Assembly: GCF_008365315.1 (NCBI RefSeq)
Contig: NZ_CP043506.1
Location: 1,718,001-1,782,000 of the forward strand
DNA from: Acetobacter vaccinii
GTDB taxonomy: Bacteria; Pseudomonadota; Alphaproteobacteria; Acetobacterales; Acetobacteraceae
Direction: 5' to 3'
DNA length: 64,000 bases
Below the pieces are notes generated by a model, which was not told where the DNA came from, did no database searches, and was given only the letters and a program-made list of their open reading frames with translations. Every line of letters begins with the position of its first letter. The first letter of the stretch is position 1. Of this stretch, positions 1 to 8,686 are shown piece after piece. The position numbers and the translations under genes are program-made.

Positions 1-94
1 CGGCTTTCTGTGTGCAGAGGCACAGGCCCGCAAAGGGCAGGATATTACCGATTTTGGTGGTTGGAAGGCCTGGTTGAAGGCCGATAAGGCCTGA
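1..94 (+). CDS. C-terminal end of a probable allophanate hydrolase (partial)
   Basis: Only the last 30 codons are inside the window, in frame from base 2 to the TGA at 92-94. The peptide ends GFLCAEAQARKGQDITDFGG followed by WKAWLKADKA. The pattern of GF(I/L)C, then DIT, GGW and a short basic tail resembles the C terminus of allophanate hydrolases, the second enzyme of the urea carboxylase route. The identification rests on this short tail and on the next gene, a binding protein of the type found beside urea carboxylase genes. A different ATP-grasp or amidase-family tail remains possible. Confidence 0.45.
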   Translation, partial: GFLCAEAQARKGQDITDFGGWKAWLKADKA

Positions 95-122
95 CACGAC
101 CATATTGTGTGCGGTGAATAGA

Positions 123-158
123 CCCTATGCTGCGGGCATTCTGCGGCATAGGGTTTTT
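123..158 (+). terminator. Rho-independent terminator
   Basis: CCCTATGC at 123-130 pairs perfectly with GCATAGGG at 146-153, and five T residues follow. It lies 29 bases after the partial upstream gene and ends that transcription unit before the ABC binding-protein gene. Confidence 0.85.
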
Positions 159-273
159 GCGTCTGTTTGTTCGTGTGCAGAAAATTTCTATATTCTTGGG
201 AAAACTCTTGCCAGAAACATTCCTTTTGCGGAATGATGTATCAGGATTCGCCAATGGGAAGAGTAGAAAGCAC

Positions 274-1257
274 ATGGTGTCGAAACTAAAGAATTTCCTG
301 CTGACCTGCTGCCTTGTTGCCGCCGGTGGTGTTGCACAGGCCCATGCGGCACCGCTCCAGGTCGGTTACAGCGACTGGCCGGGCTGGGTGGCCTGGCAGG
401 TGGCGATCGACAAGCACTGGTTCAAGGACGCAGGGGTTGATGTCTCGTTCCAGTGGTTCGATTATAGCGCCTCGCTGGATGCGTATGCTTCTGGCAAGCT
501 GGATGGTATTCTTGCCACCAATGGTGATGTGCTGGTTACGGGTGCCAATGGCCGCAAGGGTGTCATGGTGCTGGTGGGCGATTATTCCGACGGGAATGAT
601 ATGATTGTGGCTGCGCCGGGTATTACCAGCGTGGCAGAACTGAAAGGCAAGAAGGTCGGGGTCGAGCGTGGGCTGGTGGAGCACCTGCTGCTGCTAGTAG
701 CCTTGCAGAAGGCAGGCCTGAAGGAAGACGATATTACGCTGGTGGATACCAGAACCAACGAGACACCGCAGGTTCTGGCATCGGGCGAAGTGGCGGCCAT
801 TGCAGCCTGGCAGCCCAATTCCGGGCAGGCGCTGCGGCAGGTGCCGGGGGCACGGCCGGTGTTTACCTCTGCCCAGGTGCCGGGCCTGATTTATGATGTG
901 CTGGCCGTTGACCCTGTCAGCCTTAAGGCCCATCCGGATGAGTGGAAGCGGGTTGTGAGTGTGTGGAAAAGGGTCGTCGCATTTGTGAACGACCCCAAGA
1001 CACAGGACGAGGCGCTGGAGATCATGGCGCGCAAGGTCGGGCTTAAACCTGTGGCCTACAAGAAGCTGCTGGCAGGTACCCACCTGCTGACACTGGATGA
1101 TAATACCAAGGTGTATGAAAAGAACGACACCCTGCAATCTATTTACGGTTCGACCGAAAACGCGAACCTGTTTAACGTCAAATACGGTGTTTATAAAACC
1201 CCGCAGAATGTCGATAGCTATATCGACCCGGCTATCATCAAGGCTCTGGCACACTAA
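274..1257 (+). CDS. ABC transporter periplasmic substrate-binding protein (NMT1/SsuA-like, urea-carboxylase-associated type)
   Basis: A 327-residue exported protein. The ATG at 274 was chosen over an upstream in-frame start because it opens a signal peptide (basic MVSKLKN, hydrophobic core, AHA-A cleavage site near residue 24) and has a GAAAG element just upstream. The mature protein begins LQVGYSDWPGWVAWQVA, typical of NMT1/SsuA-like solute receptors with two alpha/beta lobes, and has the SxDAYASGKLDG and TNGDVLV segments of that family. Similar receptors sit next to urea carboxylase/allophanate hydrolase genes, and the partial gene at 1-94 fits that setting. Permease and ATPase genes are not in the window. 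The ligand (urea, a derivative, or another N compound) is inferred from context only. Confidence 0.8.
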   Translation: MVSKLKNFLLTCCLVAAGGVAQAHAAPLQVGYSDWPGWVAWQVAIDKHWFKDAGVDVSFQWFDYSASLDAYASGKLDGILATNGDVLVTGANGRKGVMVLVGDYSDGNDMIVAAPGITSVAELKGKKVGVERGLVEHLLLLVALQKAGLKEDDITLVDTRTNETPQVLASGEVAAIAAWQPNSGQALRQVPGARPVFTSAQVPGLIYDVLAVDPVSLKAHPDEWKRVVSVWKRVVAFVNDPKTQDEALEIMARKVGLKPVAYKKLLAGTHLLTLDDNTKVYEKNDTLQSIYGSTENANLFNVKYGVYKTPQNVDSYIDPAIIKALAH

Positions 1258-1266
1258 GGTCCTGTG

Positions 1267-1292
1267 GGTGGGGGCTGCTGGTAGCTCCCACC
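1267..1292. terminator. Hairpin between convergent genes
   Basis: GGTGGGGGCT (1267-1276) pairs with AGCTCCCACC (1283-1292) apart from one position. It lies between the convergent stops of the binding-protein and acetate kinase genes. There is no T tract on either side, so terminator function is only plausible. Confidence 0.4.
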
Positions 1293-2516
1293 TTACAACT
1301 CCGGTCCAGACCTAGGCCACATCCCTTTGCTGCGTAAAACATCGCGCGTGTGCAGGGCAATCATCGCATCTTCATCCGTGGGGATGATGTGGATTTCAAC
1401 AGGGCTATCGGCTGTGCTGATACACCCTGTGCCTTTTGTATTGGCTTCTGCATCCAGCCTGAGGCCAAGCCATCCCAGTTTCTGCACCACGCTGGCTCGG
1501 ATGTCGGGCTGGTTCTCCCCAATGCCACCGCTAAAAATCAGAGCATCCACCCCCCCCAGGGCACAGGCCATGGCGGCAGCCTCGCGCGTGATATGGTAGA
1601 TGAAAACCTCTACCGCTCTGGCGGCCTCCGGTGTGCTGCTGGCCAGAAGGGTGCGGATATCTCCTGATAAACCGTTGGAAAGAGCCAGTAGGCCAGAGTG
1701 CTGATACAGCAGGTTCCGCACAGCTTCCGTATCCATCTGACAGTTGTTTTGCAGATAGAGCACCACGGCCGGGTCGAGCGCTCCACAGCGGGTACTCATG
1801 ACAAGCCCATCAAGGGGCGAAAAGCCCATGGTGGTGTCAATGCTCTTTCCATTGTCTATCGCACACAGGCTGGCACCACTGCCCAGATGGGCTGCAATGA
1901 CCCGACCTGTTGCCAGATGCGGGGCTGTCTGGCGTAAACGCTGGACAATGTATTCGTATGACAGACCATGGAAACCATATCGGCGGATACCAGCCTCCAT
2001 ATAGCTGTGTGGTAGAGCAAAACTGCGGGCGCAGAAGGGCATGTTGTGGTGGAATGCCGTGTCAAAACAGGCGACCTGGGGCAGGTCGGGGCGTAGCGTA
2101 TGTAAAGCCTCTATGGGTTCGAGGTTGTGGGGCATATGCAGGGGGGCAAGCGGTGTCAGCGCAGCCAGGGCCTGAACAAGTGCTGGGGTAATGTATTCGG
2201 GCTGGCTGTGTGCGGGGCCACCATGCACAATACGGTGGCCAATGGCTGTGATGTCACGCACGCCCAGAGTGCTGTCCACCTGTTTGAGTATTTCCCCCAG
2301 AACAGTGGCGTAGGGCACATCCGCATGGTTCCAGCGCTGTTCGGCCCGTAAAATGCCCTTGTTGTCCCGTAGCGTGAAATGGGGGGCTGGGCCGGTCATA
2401 TCCGTATGTCCGGCTAGCAGGGTATCTACCGTATCATCTGGCTGAATGTGACAGACGGACAGCTTGATGCTGGATGAGCCTGCGTTTAACGCAATGATGA
2501 TATCCGACATTGGCAT
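1293..2516 (-). CDS. ackA: Acetate kinase
   Basis: A 407-residue enzyme interconverting acetate + ATP and acetyl phosphate + ADP in the cytosol. The signature NAGSSSIKLSV follows the start, and the second acetokinase motif appears as FDTAFHHNMP. The GGLGEN-like motif of the ASKHA fold appears as FSGGIGENQPDIR near the C terminus. The ATG at 2516 was preferred over an in-frame start at 2618 because CAGGAG lies 6 bases upstream and the extra N-terminal residues do not match the family. No phosphotransacetylase gene is adjacent; the gene stands alone, convergent with the binding-protein gene. In acetic acid bacteria it may work with phosphoketolase-derived acetyl phosphate or in acetate handling (inference). 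Confidence 0.96.
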   Translation of the reverse strand: MPMSDIIIALNAGSSSIKLSVCHIQPDDTVDTLLAGHTDMTGPAPHFTLRDNKGILRAEQRWNHADVPYATVLGEILKQVDSTLGVRDITAIGHRIVHGGPAHSQPEYITPALVQALAALTPLAPLHMPHNLEPIEALHTLRPDLPQVACFDTAFHHNMPFCARSFALPHSYMEAGIRRYGFHGLSYEYIVQRLRQTAPHLATGRVIAAHLGSGASLCAIDNGKSIDTTMGFSPLDGLVMSTRCGALDPAVVLYLQNNCQMDTEAVRNLLYQHSGLLALSNGLSGDIRTLLASSTPEAARAVEVFIYHITREAAAMACALGGVDALIFSGGIGENQPDIRASVVQKLGWLGLRLDAEANTKGTGCISTADSPVEIHIIPTDEDAMIALHTRDVLRSKGMWPRSGPEL

Positions 2517-2868
2517 GGCTGCTCCTGCATGCTCCTGGGAGGCGGTTTTCAGAAATGACAGTGGCTGCACAGGATGTTCCGGTTGGGCGGTGAGAGTGTC
2601 GAGCCGTGACGCTGGCATATTCAGGGTTTTTCAACCAGTCCGACAGAGGTGAAAAACGGCGGCAAATAGCGGTGGAAACGAGAGTCTCCTGTTTGAAGTG
2701 CAAAAAGCTGTATTGAAAAAACTATTGCCTTTCAGAGTGTTACAGGCGCGCGTTTGGTGTTTGCCACGATGTGGAAGGCACGGAGGGCGGGATGTTTAAT
2801 GTCCGTCAATAAGTCGTGAAACCTCAACAAATCTGTCATTTGGAAAGCAGTGCAAAATATGCCTATTT

Positions 2869-4131
2869 GTGCCGGGATATTTCCATGGCATGCGTACGGA
2901 TGATATGAATTCCATCACCAGTAACACTTCCATGGCGTGTATGCATTCTATCGCCAATGATGGAATGACCTTGCGACCGACCGAAACTGGCGGTCGGGTT
3001 ATGGAACTTTTCCGTGATTACGCGGATATTAACCTGATCTGCGTGGCGGATGACTGGAACAGGCCTTTAGGGTTGATAGAGCGGCAGCATTATCTGTCGC
3101 TTATGTCCAGCCCATATGCTTACGCGCTGTACCACAAGCGCCCCCTGACATTGATGATGGACGCCCAACCCCTGATTGTGGAGGCCAATACCCCAATCCC
3201 TGTTTTTACCCACAAGGTTCTGAGCCGGGATGAAAACAGCATGCACAAGGGGTTCATTATTGTAGAAAATGGCATTTACCTTGGTACAGCCACACCGTTT
3301 GATCTTATTCGTGCGTCCTATATGCACAGCACAAACATGTCCAAGATGCTGCATGAAAAAACGCAGATCCTGAATGATATTTTTTCTGAAATAACAACAA
3401 CGACCCAGTCCATCAATCAGGGTGCGGAAACTCTGAAGCATGAATCGGATACGCTTTTTGTGCGTAATGACATGCAGAATATGAACCTTGTAAAATCAGA
3501 CGATAAAATAAAAATTCTTATGGAGAGCACGGAAGAAAAAGCCGAGCAGATTGAAAGTTCACGCGTTTTTATCAAAAATGCAACGCAGGATATTGAAGCA
3601 TCCTGTGGTCAGATCAATGATACGATAGAAAAATTTTACGAAATGTCGAATATTTCTTCCGACATTGGTAGTGTTCTCGAAATTATGGGGGATATTTCCT
3701 TCCAGATCCATATTCTGGGCGTCAATGCCTCTATCGAGGCGGCCCAGGCTGGAGATTACGGCAAAGGTTTTTCCGTTGTTGCGGATGAAGTGCGTAAACT
3801 TGCCGCTGTAACATCGAACTCGCTTGAGAAAATAAAGTCTCTTGTCAATTATTCCCGCACGACCATTCAAAACTGTGTGGAACTGATGAGTACTAATTCA
3901 AGCTCCCTGACTGAAATTACCAAGAAAGTTGATAATATCAGTAAGCTGTTCAATGAGTTTGGTATTTTTGCACAAACCCAGAAAGCAGAAATTCTGGACC
4001 TTTACAAATTGATGAGCGATGTGCGGGATTCCACACGCACTAATACGGAAACTGTGAACAAGACGAACGATATCTGCCAGATTCTCTTTTCCAATGTCTC
4101 TGACCTGACACGGCTGACAGCCCAGATATAG
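2869..4131 (+). CDS. Soluble methyl-accepting chemotaxis-like protein with CBS-like N-terminal region
   Basis: About 420 residues from a GTG start; ATG codons at 2890 and 2905 are alternatives, and none has a strong Shine-Dalgarno sequence. The C-terminal half has the MCP signalling hairpin: ISFQIHILGVNASIEAAQAG followed by FSVVADEVRKLA, close to the canonical tip. The rest of the half is coiled coil. No transmembrane segment is visible, so it is probably cytosolic. Residues about 55-165 (ICVADDWNRPLGLIERQHY ... NGIYLGTATPFDLIRA) look like a degenerate CBS-pair or GGDEF-associated sensor. No che genes are nearby. The ligand is unknown, and signalling could be to a chemotaxis-like array or unrelated to motility. 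Confidence 0.85.
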   Translation: MPGYFHGMRTDDMNSITSNTSMACMHSIANDGMTLRPTETGGRVMELFRDYADINLICVADDWNRPLGLIERQHYLSLMSSPYAYALYHKRPLTLMMDAQPLIVEANTPIPVFTHKVLSRDENSMHKGFIIVENGIYLGTATPFDLIRASYMHSTNMSKMLHEKTQILNDIFSEITTTTQSINQGAETLKHESDTLFVRNDMQNMNLVKSDDKIKILMESTEEKAEQIESSRVFIKNATQDIEASCGQINDTIEKFYEMSNISSDIGSVLEIMGDISFQIHILGVNASIEAAQAGDYGKGFSVVADEVRKLAAVTSNSLEKIKSLVNYSRTTIQNCVELMSTNSSSLTEITKKVDNISKLFNEFGIFAQTQKAEILDLYKLMSDVRDSTRTNTETVNKTNDICQILFSNVSDLTRLTAQI

Positions 4132-4140
4132 CCCGGACTG

Positions 4141-5328
4141 TCAGGGCATGCTTTGTAACGCCAGAGCTGCGGCCGAGGCGACATCATGCCGTAGTTGCAC
4201 AACGCGCCCTTTTCCATTCGGGTGGACGCGGTTGGTCAGGATCAGCACAAAGCTGCGGGTATTAGGGGCAAGCCAGAGGGATGTGCCTGTAAACCCTGTA
4301 TGCCCGAAAGAGTTGGACGGAAAATAATCCCCCCGCGGGGTAGAATAATGGGTGGCAATATCCCACCCCAAGCCGCGCAGGTCGTGCATACTCGCAGGCT
4401 GTTGGGGGGTGGACATTAACACCACATCCTGCGTGCTGAGTGGAAAAGGAGAGGGCAGGCCTGCCCGCCTGTTCAGAAGAGCCTGCGCGTAGAGGATGAG
4501 GTCATCCGCGCAGGAAAAAAGCCCCGCATGCCCGGCAACACCCCCCATGCGGCGAGCAGTTGGATCATGCACGACACCGCGCAGCATCATACCGGTTTCA
4601 TCAAACTGCGTCGGGGCTATGGGGCCTGCGCCGTGGGGGCTCGGGGTAAAGCCGGAATGCTGCATGGCCAACGGGGCCAGAATATGGGTGGTTGCGTAGT
4701 CCGCCAGGCGTTGGCCAGAGAGTTTTTCAATCACCAATCCAAGGGTGATGAAGTTGATGTCACTATACAGAAAATGCGTGCCGGGTGGCGTGACCGGGCG
4801 GCAGGCCATGGTCAGGGCTATTGCGGTGTCGCGCCCTTGCCAAGGGGTATCCAGTGGCAGGTCAGGGGGCAGGCCGGAGTAGTGGGTGAGCAAATGGCGG
4901 ATGGTAATGTCCTGTTTGCCGTTGGCGGCAAAGGCGGGCAGGTAGTGCCATACCGGCGTGTCCAGTGCGACCAGCCCTTGCGCGCGCAGTTGCATCAGGG
5001 CTGGGGCAGTCACAAGGGCTTTGGTGAGGGAGGCCATGTCAAACCGGGTATCCCAGGTCATGGTCTCGGGTGCTGGCACGATTGCGCGCTGGCCGAACAC
5101 CCCTGTCCACACCACTTTGCCTTGGTGGCCGACCGCAGCGACTGCGCCGGGTGTCAGGCCAGTCTTCACAGCGGTTTGGAACAGTGCCTCAACCGCCTGA
5201 AAGCCCTGTGTGCCTGTGTCTGGGGTCGTCGCTTGCGCGATCGTGGGCCTAATGGCTGGAACCCCAGCTACGAATGCCAGCCCGGAAAGAAGAAGCGTGC
5301 GGCGCTTTGACAGGGCAGAAGGAGGCAT
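4141..5328 (-). CDS. Exported serine beta-lactamase-fold hydrolase (class C / esterase EstB-like)
   Basis: A 395-residue protein with a Tat-like leader (SKRRTLLLSGLAFVAG, cleavage near residue 32), so it probably folds in the cytoplasm and acts in the periplasm. The catalytic S-x-x-K motif is S100-LT-K103. A Tyr-Ser-Asp stands at 188-190 in place of the class C Y-S-N, and a C-terminal H-T-G triad occurs in FGHTGFTG. This set fits the beta-lactamase/PBP4*/esterase family (PF00144). Substrate cannot be inferred: penicillin-binding-protein-like peptidase and esterase are both possible. It is convergent with the chemoreceptor gene (9-base gap) and divergent from the small gene at 5349. Confidence 0.88.
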   Translation of the reverse strand: MPPSALSKRRTLLLSGLAFVAGVPAIRPTIAQATTPDTGTQGFQAVEALFQTAVKTGLTPGAVAAVGHQGKVVWTGVFGQRAIVPAPETMTWDTRFDMASLTKALVTAPALMQLRAQGLVALDTPVWHYLPAFAANGKQDITIRHLLTHYSGLPPDLPLDTPWQGRDTAIALTMACRPVTPPGTHFLYSDINFITLGLVIEKLSGQRLADYATTHILAPLAMQHSGFTPSPHGAGPIAPTQFDETGMMLRGVVHDPTARRMGGVAGHAGLFSCADDLILYAQALLNRRAGLPSPFPLSTQDVVLMSTPQQPASMHDLRGLGWDIATHYSTPRGDYFPSNSFGHTGFTGTSLWLAPNTRSFVLILTNRVHPNGKGRVVQLRHDVASAAALALQSMP

Positions 5329-5348
5329 TGGGTGGTTCTTTCAACAAC

Positions 5349-5858
5349 ATGCGGGAGAGGTTTGTCTGCACGGCCCTTGCCCCGCCGGGCGTCCCTCTGG
5401 TGTGGGGAAGAAGGGCAGTGTATCAGGTCAGGGAAAGATTGTTCCAGCCTGTAGAGGATTTCTGCACACTCATGTTCAGCTCAGCCCAGGATGTCATGCT
5501 GATCGGTGGGATTCCTGCTGTTCTGAGTGCCAACACAACAGGTACTCTTCTCCGTGGCGTGTTCCTTGGCCTTGGGGGGGAGGTGGACTTCTACGCCCCA
5601 ACGCTTGCGGAACTGGAACAGCAGGGGGTTTCTGTCCTGCGTGGGTTTTTCAGGCTCTGCCGCAGGCAGGGGCGCTCCCCCTTGTTGCTGCGCGCCGCAG
5701 GTCAGCAGGGTTACGTAGTGGAAGACCTGTATGCCTGCCTGGAAGAGCCAGCCCGTAACAAGGGGATAGATTTGTACCGTGTGCTGAGGGAACAGACTCA
5801 GTGCTTCCATCAGGATAGTACAGATACTGCGGGTGAGATTGTCTATCTGGCCTTATAA
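5349..5858 (+). CDS. Hypothetical protein
   Basis: A 169-residue reading frame from an ATG at 5349; an in-frame start at 5274 would overlap the divergent hydrolase gene. The product has no signal peptide or obvious membrane segment and I do not recognise a domain. It is mixed alpha/beta in appearance, with a hydrophobic stretch AQDVMLIGGIPAVLSANTTG and a Cys/Arg-rich centre. It starts 21 bases from the start of the divergent hydrolase gene and ends just before a strong bidirectional terminator, which supports a real transcription unit. Codon usage looks like that of the neighbours. Confidence 0.55.
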   Translation: MRERFVCTALAPPGVPLVWGRRAVYQVRERLFQPVEDFCTLMFSSAQDVMLIGGIPAVLSANTTGTLLRGVFLGLGGEVDFYAPTLAELEQQGVSVLRGFFRLCRRQGRSPLLLRAAGQQGYVVEDLYACLEEPARNKGIDLYRVLREQTQCFHQDSTDTAGEIVYLAL

Positions 5859-5899
5859 GGCCCGTGATCGTAGTTTGTCCTGAGGCAGGGCAGACATAA

Positions 5900-5929
5900 A
5901 AAAGGGGAGGCCATATGGCCTCCCCTTTT
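5900..5929. terminator. Bidirectional Rho-independent terminator
   Basis: A perfect inverted repeat: AAAAGGGGAGGCC, loop ATAT, GGCCTCCCCTTTT. A runs on one side and T runs on the other allow termination of both converging genes (5349-5858 on plus, symporter on minus). Confidence 0.92.
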
Positions 5930-5957
5930 CTGTTTTGGGTTCCTGTTGGAACAGTAA

Positions 5958-7412
5958 TCAGCTTGCTGTCTGGGCGTTGTGGGCCGGACCAGGGCGGAGC
6001 ATCGAAATGGCCAGAACAATAACGATGTTGAGGCACATGGAGATAAGCCCGGTGGAAACATTGCCCGAAAACAGCCCCAGGTTGATCGGGTGGATAGGCT
6101 TAAGTCCATCCATCCAGCACAGGCCAAGGCCGACCACGCTACCAACAACCCAGCCGGTCAGGATGGCGGCAGTGGACAGACGCAGGCGCAGCAGCCCCAT
6201 GATGAGGGCCGGGAAGGTCTGCAGGATGATAACACCCCCCAGAAGCTGAAGGTCGATGGCGAACTTGGCGTTCAGGAACAGCACGCACAGCAGCGCCCCC
6301 AGCTTGACCAGCAGAGCCGTGATCCGGCTTGCCCGCACCGGGTTTGCCTGAGCAGGCAGCAGGTTCTTGGTCACCAGGTTGGCAGCGCCAATGGCCATGA
6401 CAGCGGCAGGCACCAGCGCACCCACAGCAATAGCGGCCAGGCAGAAGCCAGCAAACCAGGAGGGAAAGACCTTCTGGAACAGCATGGGCACCACAAGCGA
6501 GTTGTTGGTGGTGACAATGCCAGCCGCATGCGCCATGAAGCCCAGCATGGCAATCAGCCCCAGCACGATGGTGTAAACCGGCAGGTAGACTGCGTTCTGG
6601 CGGATGGTGTCAGCCGAGCGTGAAGCCAGAATACCTGTCAACGTATGCGGGTACAGGAAGGCTGCAAAGGCGGAGGACAGCGCAAGCGTTGCATAAGGCA
6701 GCCCCTGGCCGGGTGCCAGCACCGTGGCGTGGTCGGCTGTGTTGGTAAACAGCGCCGCGTAGCCACCCGTATGCATGGGAATGACCGTAACCGCCACCAG
6801 AACGGCGATATAGATCATGATGTCCTTGATAAAGGCAGTCAGTGCCGGGGCATGCAGCCCACCCAGCCACGTATAGGCGGCAAGGGAGACAAAGGCGATG
6901 ACCAGCGGCAGGTCACCGGGCAGACCAAGTGACTGCACAACAGTGCGAATACCGATAAGCTGAAGGGCAATATAGGGCATGACAGCGACAAGCCCTGTCA
7001 GCGCCACGATAATTTCGAGCGAACGACTGCCAAAGCGGGCACGGACAATATCCGCCGCCGTTGAATGGCCACCCGCATGCGCGATCTTCCACAGCTTGGG
7101 CATGACAAGGAAGATGAAGGGGTACACAATAATGGTGTATGGCAGCGCAAAGAAGCCATAAGCCCCCACGGCGTACACAAGGGCAGGCACCGCAATGACC
7201 GTGTAAGCGGTGTAGAAGTCACCCCCAACAAGGAACCACGTTACCCAGGGGCCGAACTCACGGCCACCCAGCCCCCATTCTTCATGGGAGTTGCCGCTTT
7301 TTTCCTTCTTGCTCAGAAGGCTGCGGATCCACTGGATGGAAGAGCCGATGATGATTGTCGCGGCAAAAAAGAAAACGAAGACACCAAGTGCCCACGGATC
7401 AATGTGGCTCAT
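5958..7412 (-). CDS. Sodium:solute symporter (SSS family, monocarboxylate/MctP-like)
   Basis: A 484-residue integral membrane protein with about 13 hydrophobic segments. The early GGREFGPWVTWFLVGGDFYT and FALPYTIIVYPF segments are typical of SSS/solute:Na+ symporters related to MctP and YidK-like organic acid carriers. It overlaps by 4 bases (ATGA) with the upstream small gene for a DUF3311 protein, a pairing common for this symporter subgroup. In an acetic acid bacterium a monocarboxylate such as acetate, lactate or pyruvate would be a reasonable substrate, but this is inference. Confidence 0.9.
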   Translation of the reverse strand: MSHIDPWALGVFVFFFAATIIIGSSIQWIRSLLSKKEKSGNSHEEWGLGGREFGPWVTWFLVGGDFYTAYTVIAVPALVYAVGAYGFFALPYTIIVYPFIFLVMPKLWKIAHAGGHSTAADIVRARFGSRSLEIIVALTGLVAVMPYIALQLIGIRTVVQSLGLPGDLPLVIAFVSLAAYTWLGGLHAPALTAFIKDIMIYIAVLVAVTVIPMHTGGYAALFTNTADHATVLAPGQGLPYATLALSSAFAAFLYPHTLTGILASRSADTIRQNAVYLPVYTIVLGLIAMLGFMAHAAGIVTTNNSLVVPMLFQKVFPSWFAGFCLAAIAVGALVPAAVMAIGAANLVTKNLLPAQANPVRASRITALLVKLGALLCVLFLNAKFAIDLQLLGGVIILQTFPALIMGLLRLRLSTAAILTGWVVGSVVGLGLCWMDGLKPIHPINLGLFSGNVSTGLISMCLNIVIVLAISMLRPGPAHNAQTAS

Positions 7413-7588
7413 GCGTCGTGTCCCTTTTTCCAGACAACCCAGATAATCACGGATGTTACCGGCACCCAGGCGAACTGGTACCAGTAGAAAAAGGGAAAGC
7501 CGAGTATGACGGGGTCCGCCCGGTCATAGAACGGCATCCAGAGCAGGCCGATAAACGGTAGCAGCAAAAGCAGGTTTAGATATTTCAT
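7409..7588 (-). CDS. DUF3311 small membrane protein
   Basis: A 59-residue protein starting MKYLNLLLLLPFIGLLWMPF, with two hydrophobic helices separated by YDRADPVILGFPFFYWYQF. The G-x-PFFYWYQ stretch between helices is the hallmark of the DUF3311 family, encoded directly upstream of SSS-type symporters. The internal ATG at 7588 is preferred over a longer frame beginning at 7663, whose extra residues are polar and unlike the family. The stop overlaps the symporter start by 4 bases, implying translational coupling. It is probably an accessory subunit of the carrier. Confidence 0.85.
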   Translation of the reverse strand: MKYLNLLLLLPFIGLLWMPFYDRADPVILGFPFFYWYQFAWVPVTSVIIWVVWKKGHDA

Positions 7589-7781
7589 TGCCTGAAGCCG
7601 GTTGTTTTTGTTTTTTTGTGCGTAGTCGGCCCGACAATGACAATGAAATTGCCCTGTTGTCAATTATATAGCGCGATTCTGGGGCCTTGGGGTAAAAGCT
7701 GCTGCTTTTGTGATCGGCATGGCTGTTATGTTTTTGTCGCAGGTCAGCCCGGCCCTGATGGTATGGGGCCGGGCAGCCGGA

Positions 7782-8282
7782 TCAGCGCGTCGTGTTGGTT
7801 TTGCGGTGCTGCAAGACCAGATTCAGCTTGTCGCTATACTGGCGGTAGCTGCCCTCTGGCACACAGCCCATTTCTTCCAGGTCTTCCAGGTCGGCACCAT
7901 GGTTGATCCACTGGTTGACTTCACGAAAGTCCAGTTCGGTCGGGATGTCCTTGGGTTCGTAAACAACCGGGGCATCTCCGCCTTCGGTCGCGCCAAAAAG
8001 CACAAAGCTGTCGTCAGCAGGGGCCTTGACTGTGCTTAGGCTGAACTCCCCGCACAGCACCTGTTTTTTCTCGGCTGTGCTGTGCAGCGCCAGTTTACGA
8101 AAGCGCGGGTGCCCGCCAGCAAAGCGTGTTTCAAGCGTTTTCAGCGTAGAGCGGGTAAAAGGTGTTGCCGCTTTTTTGTCGCTGCCATCAAGCACGCTCT
8201 GGGCAACGGCCTGATGCCCGCAGGGGGCAACGGCAAGCAGGGGAATGGCCAGGCATGCGCCAAGGGCGAAAAGACGTTTCAT
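7782..8282 (-). CDS. Hypothetical exported protein
   Basis: A 166-residue protein with a Sec signal peptide (MKRLFALGACLAIPLLAVAP, cleavage likely after AVAQ near residue 28). The mature part is hydrophilic, with two further cysteines (in VLCGEF and EMGCVPEG) that could form a disulfide in the periplasm. I do not recognise the family. It follows the single-span protein gene at 8323 by 40 bases on the same strand and may share its transcript with pdxJ. Confidence 0.7.
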   Translation of the reverse strand: MKRLFALGACLAIPLLAVAPCGHQAVAQSVLDGSDKKAATPFTRSTLKTLETRFAGGHPRFRKLALHSTAEKKQVLCGEFSLSTVKAPADDSFVLFGATEGGDAPVVYEPKDIPTELDFREVNQWINHGADLEDLEEMGCVPEGSYRQYSDKLNLVLQHRKTNTTR

Positions 8283-8322
8283 AACAGTGTGTGTCTCCTG
8301 TCTGGGGGCGGTGGGGCGTCGG

Positions 8323-8685
8323 TCAGCGCGGTGCTGCGGCGGGCGGGATGGTTATGGCCGTATGGAACTGCCCGCTTGTCGCGTCCCACAGGACAACCCT
8401 GTCACCAGTCTGCCCGGCAATGTGGAGTGCCAACTGGCCTGCCCCCACACCAGCCAGCCCGGCGACATGCTCACCGGGTTGCAGGTTCAACTGCACGGGC
8501 AGGGTAGAGGTCGGGGGTGTCGGGGTGTCGGTCAGCGGGACGGAGGGCAGGGTGTGCGGGGTGGGGGCATTCATCCTGTGCAGGATAACCCCGACAAGGC
8601 CCGCTACACCAACCACAATCAGAAAGCCCATACCGATTACGGCGCTCATCAGGGCTTTGGAGGGTTTGTAGTCCTGCTCTGTCAT
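8323..8685 (-). CDS. Single-span membrane protein (DUF6476-like)
   Basis: A 120-residue protein starting MTEQDYKPSKALMSAVIGMG. One transmembrane helix (about residues 13-36) is followed by a Pro/Thr-rich linker and a small domain (VQLNLQPGEHVAGLAG ... GDRVVLWDATSG). The composition fits short alphaproteobacterial DUF6476-type proteins, though the assignment is by resemblance only. Its ATG lies one base after the pdxJ stop, so translation is likely coupled to pdxJ. Confidence 0.65.
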   Translation of the reverse strand: MTEQDYKPSKALMSAVIGMGFLIVVGVAGLVGVILHRMNAPTPHTLPSVPLTDTPTPPTSTLPVQLNLQPGEHVAGLAGVGAGQLALHIAGQTGDRVVLWDATSGQFHTAITIPPAAAPR

Positions 8686-8686
8686 G

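Noticed and set aside
2517..2618. N-terminal extension of acetate kinase
   Set aside because: The extra 34 residues do not match AckA, and a good ribosome site precedes the internal ATG at 2516.
4528..5310. 260-codon plus-strand frame opposite the beta-lactamase-fold gene
   Set aside because: The minus strand carries S-x-x-K and other active-site motifs; the plus frame is a composition artefact.
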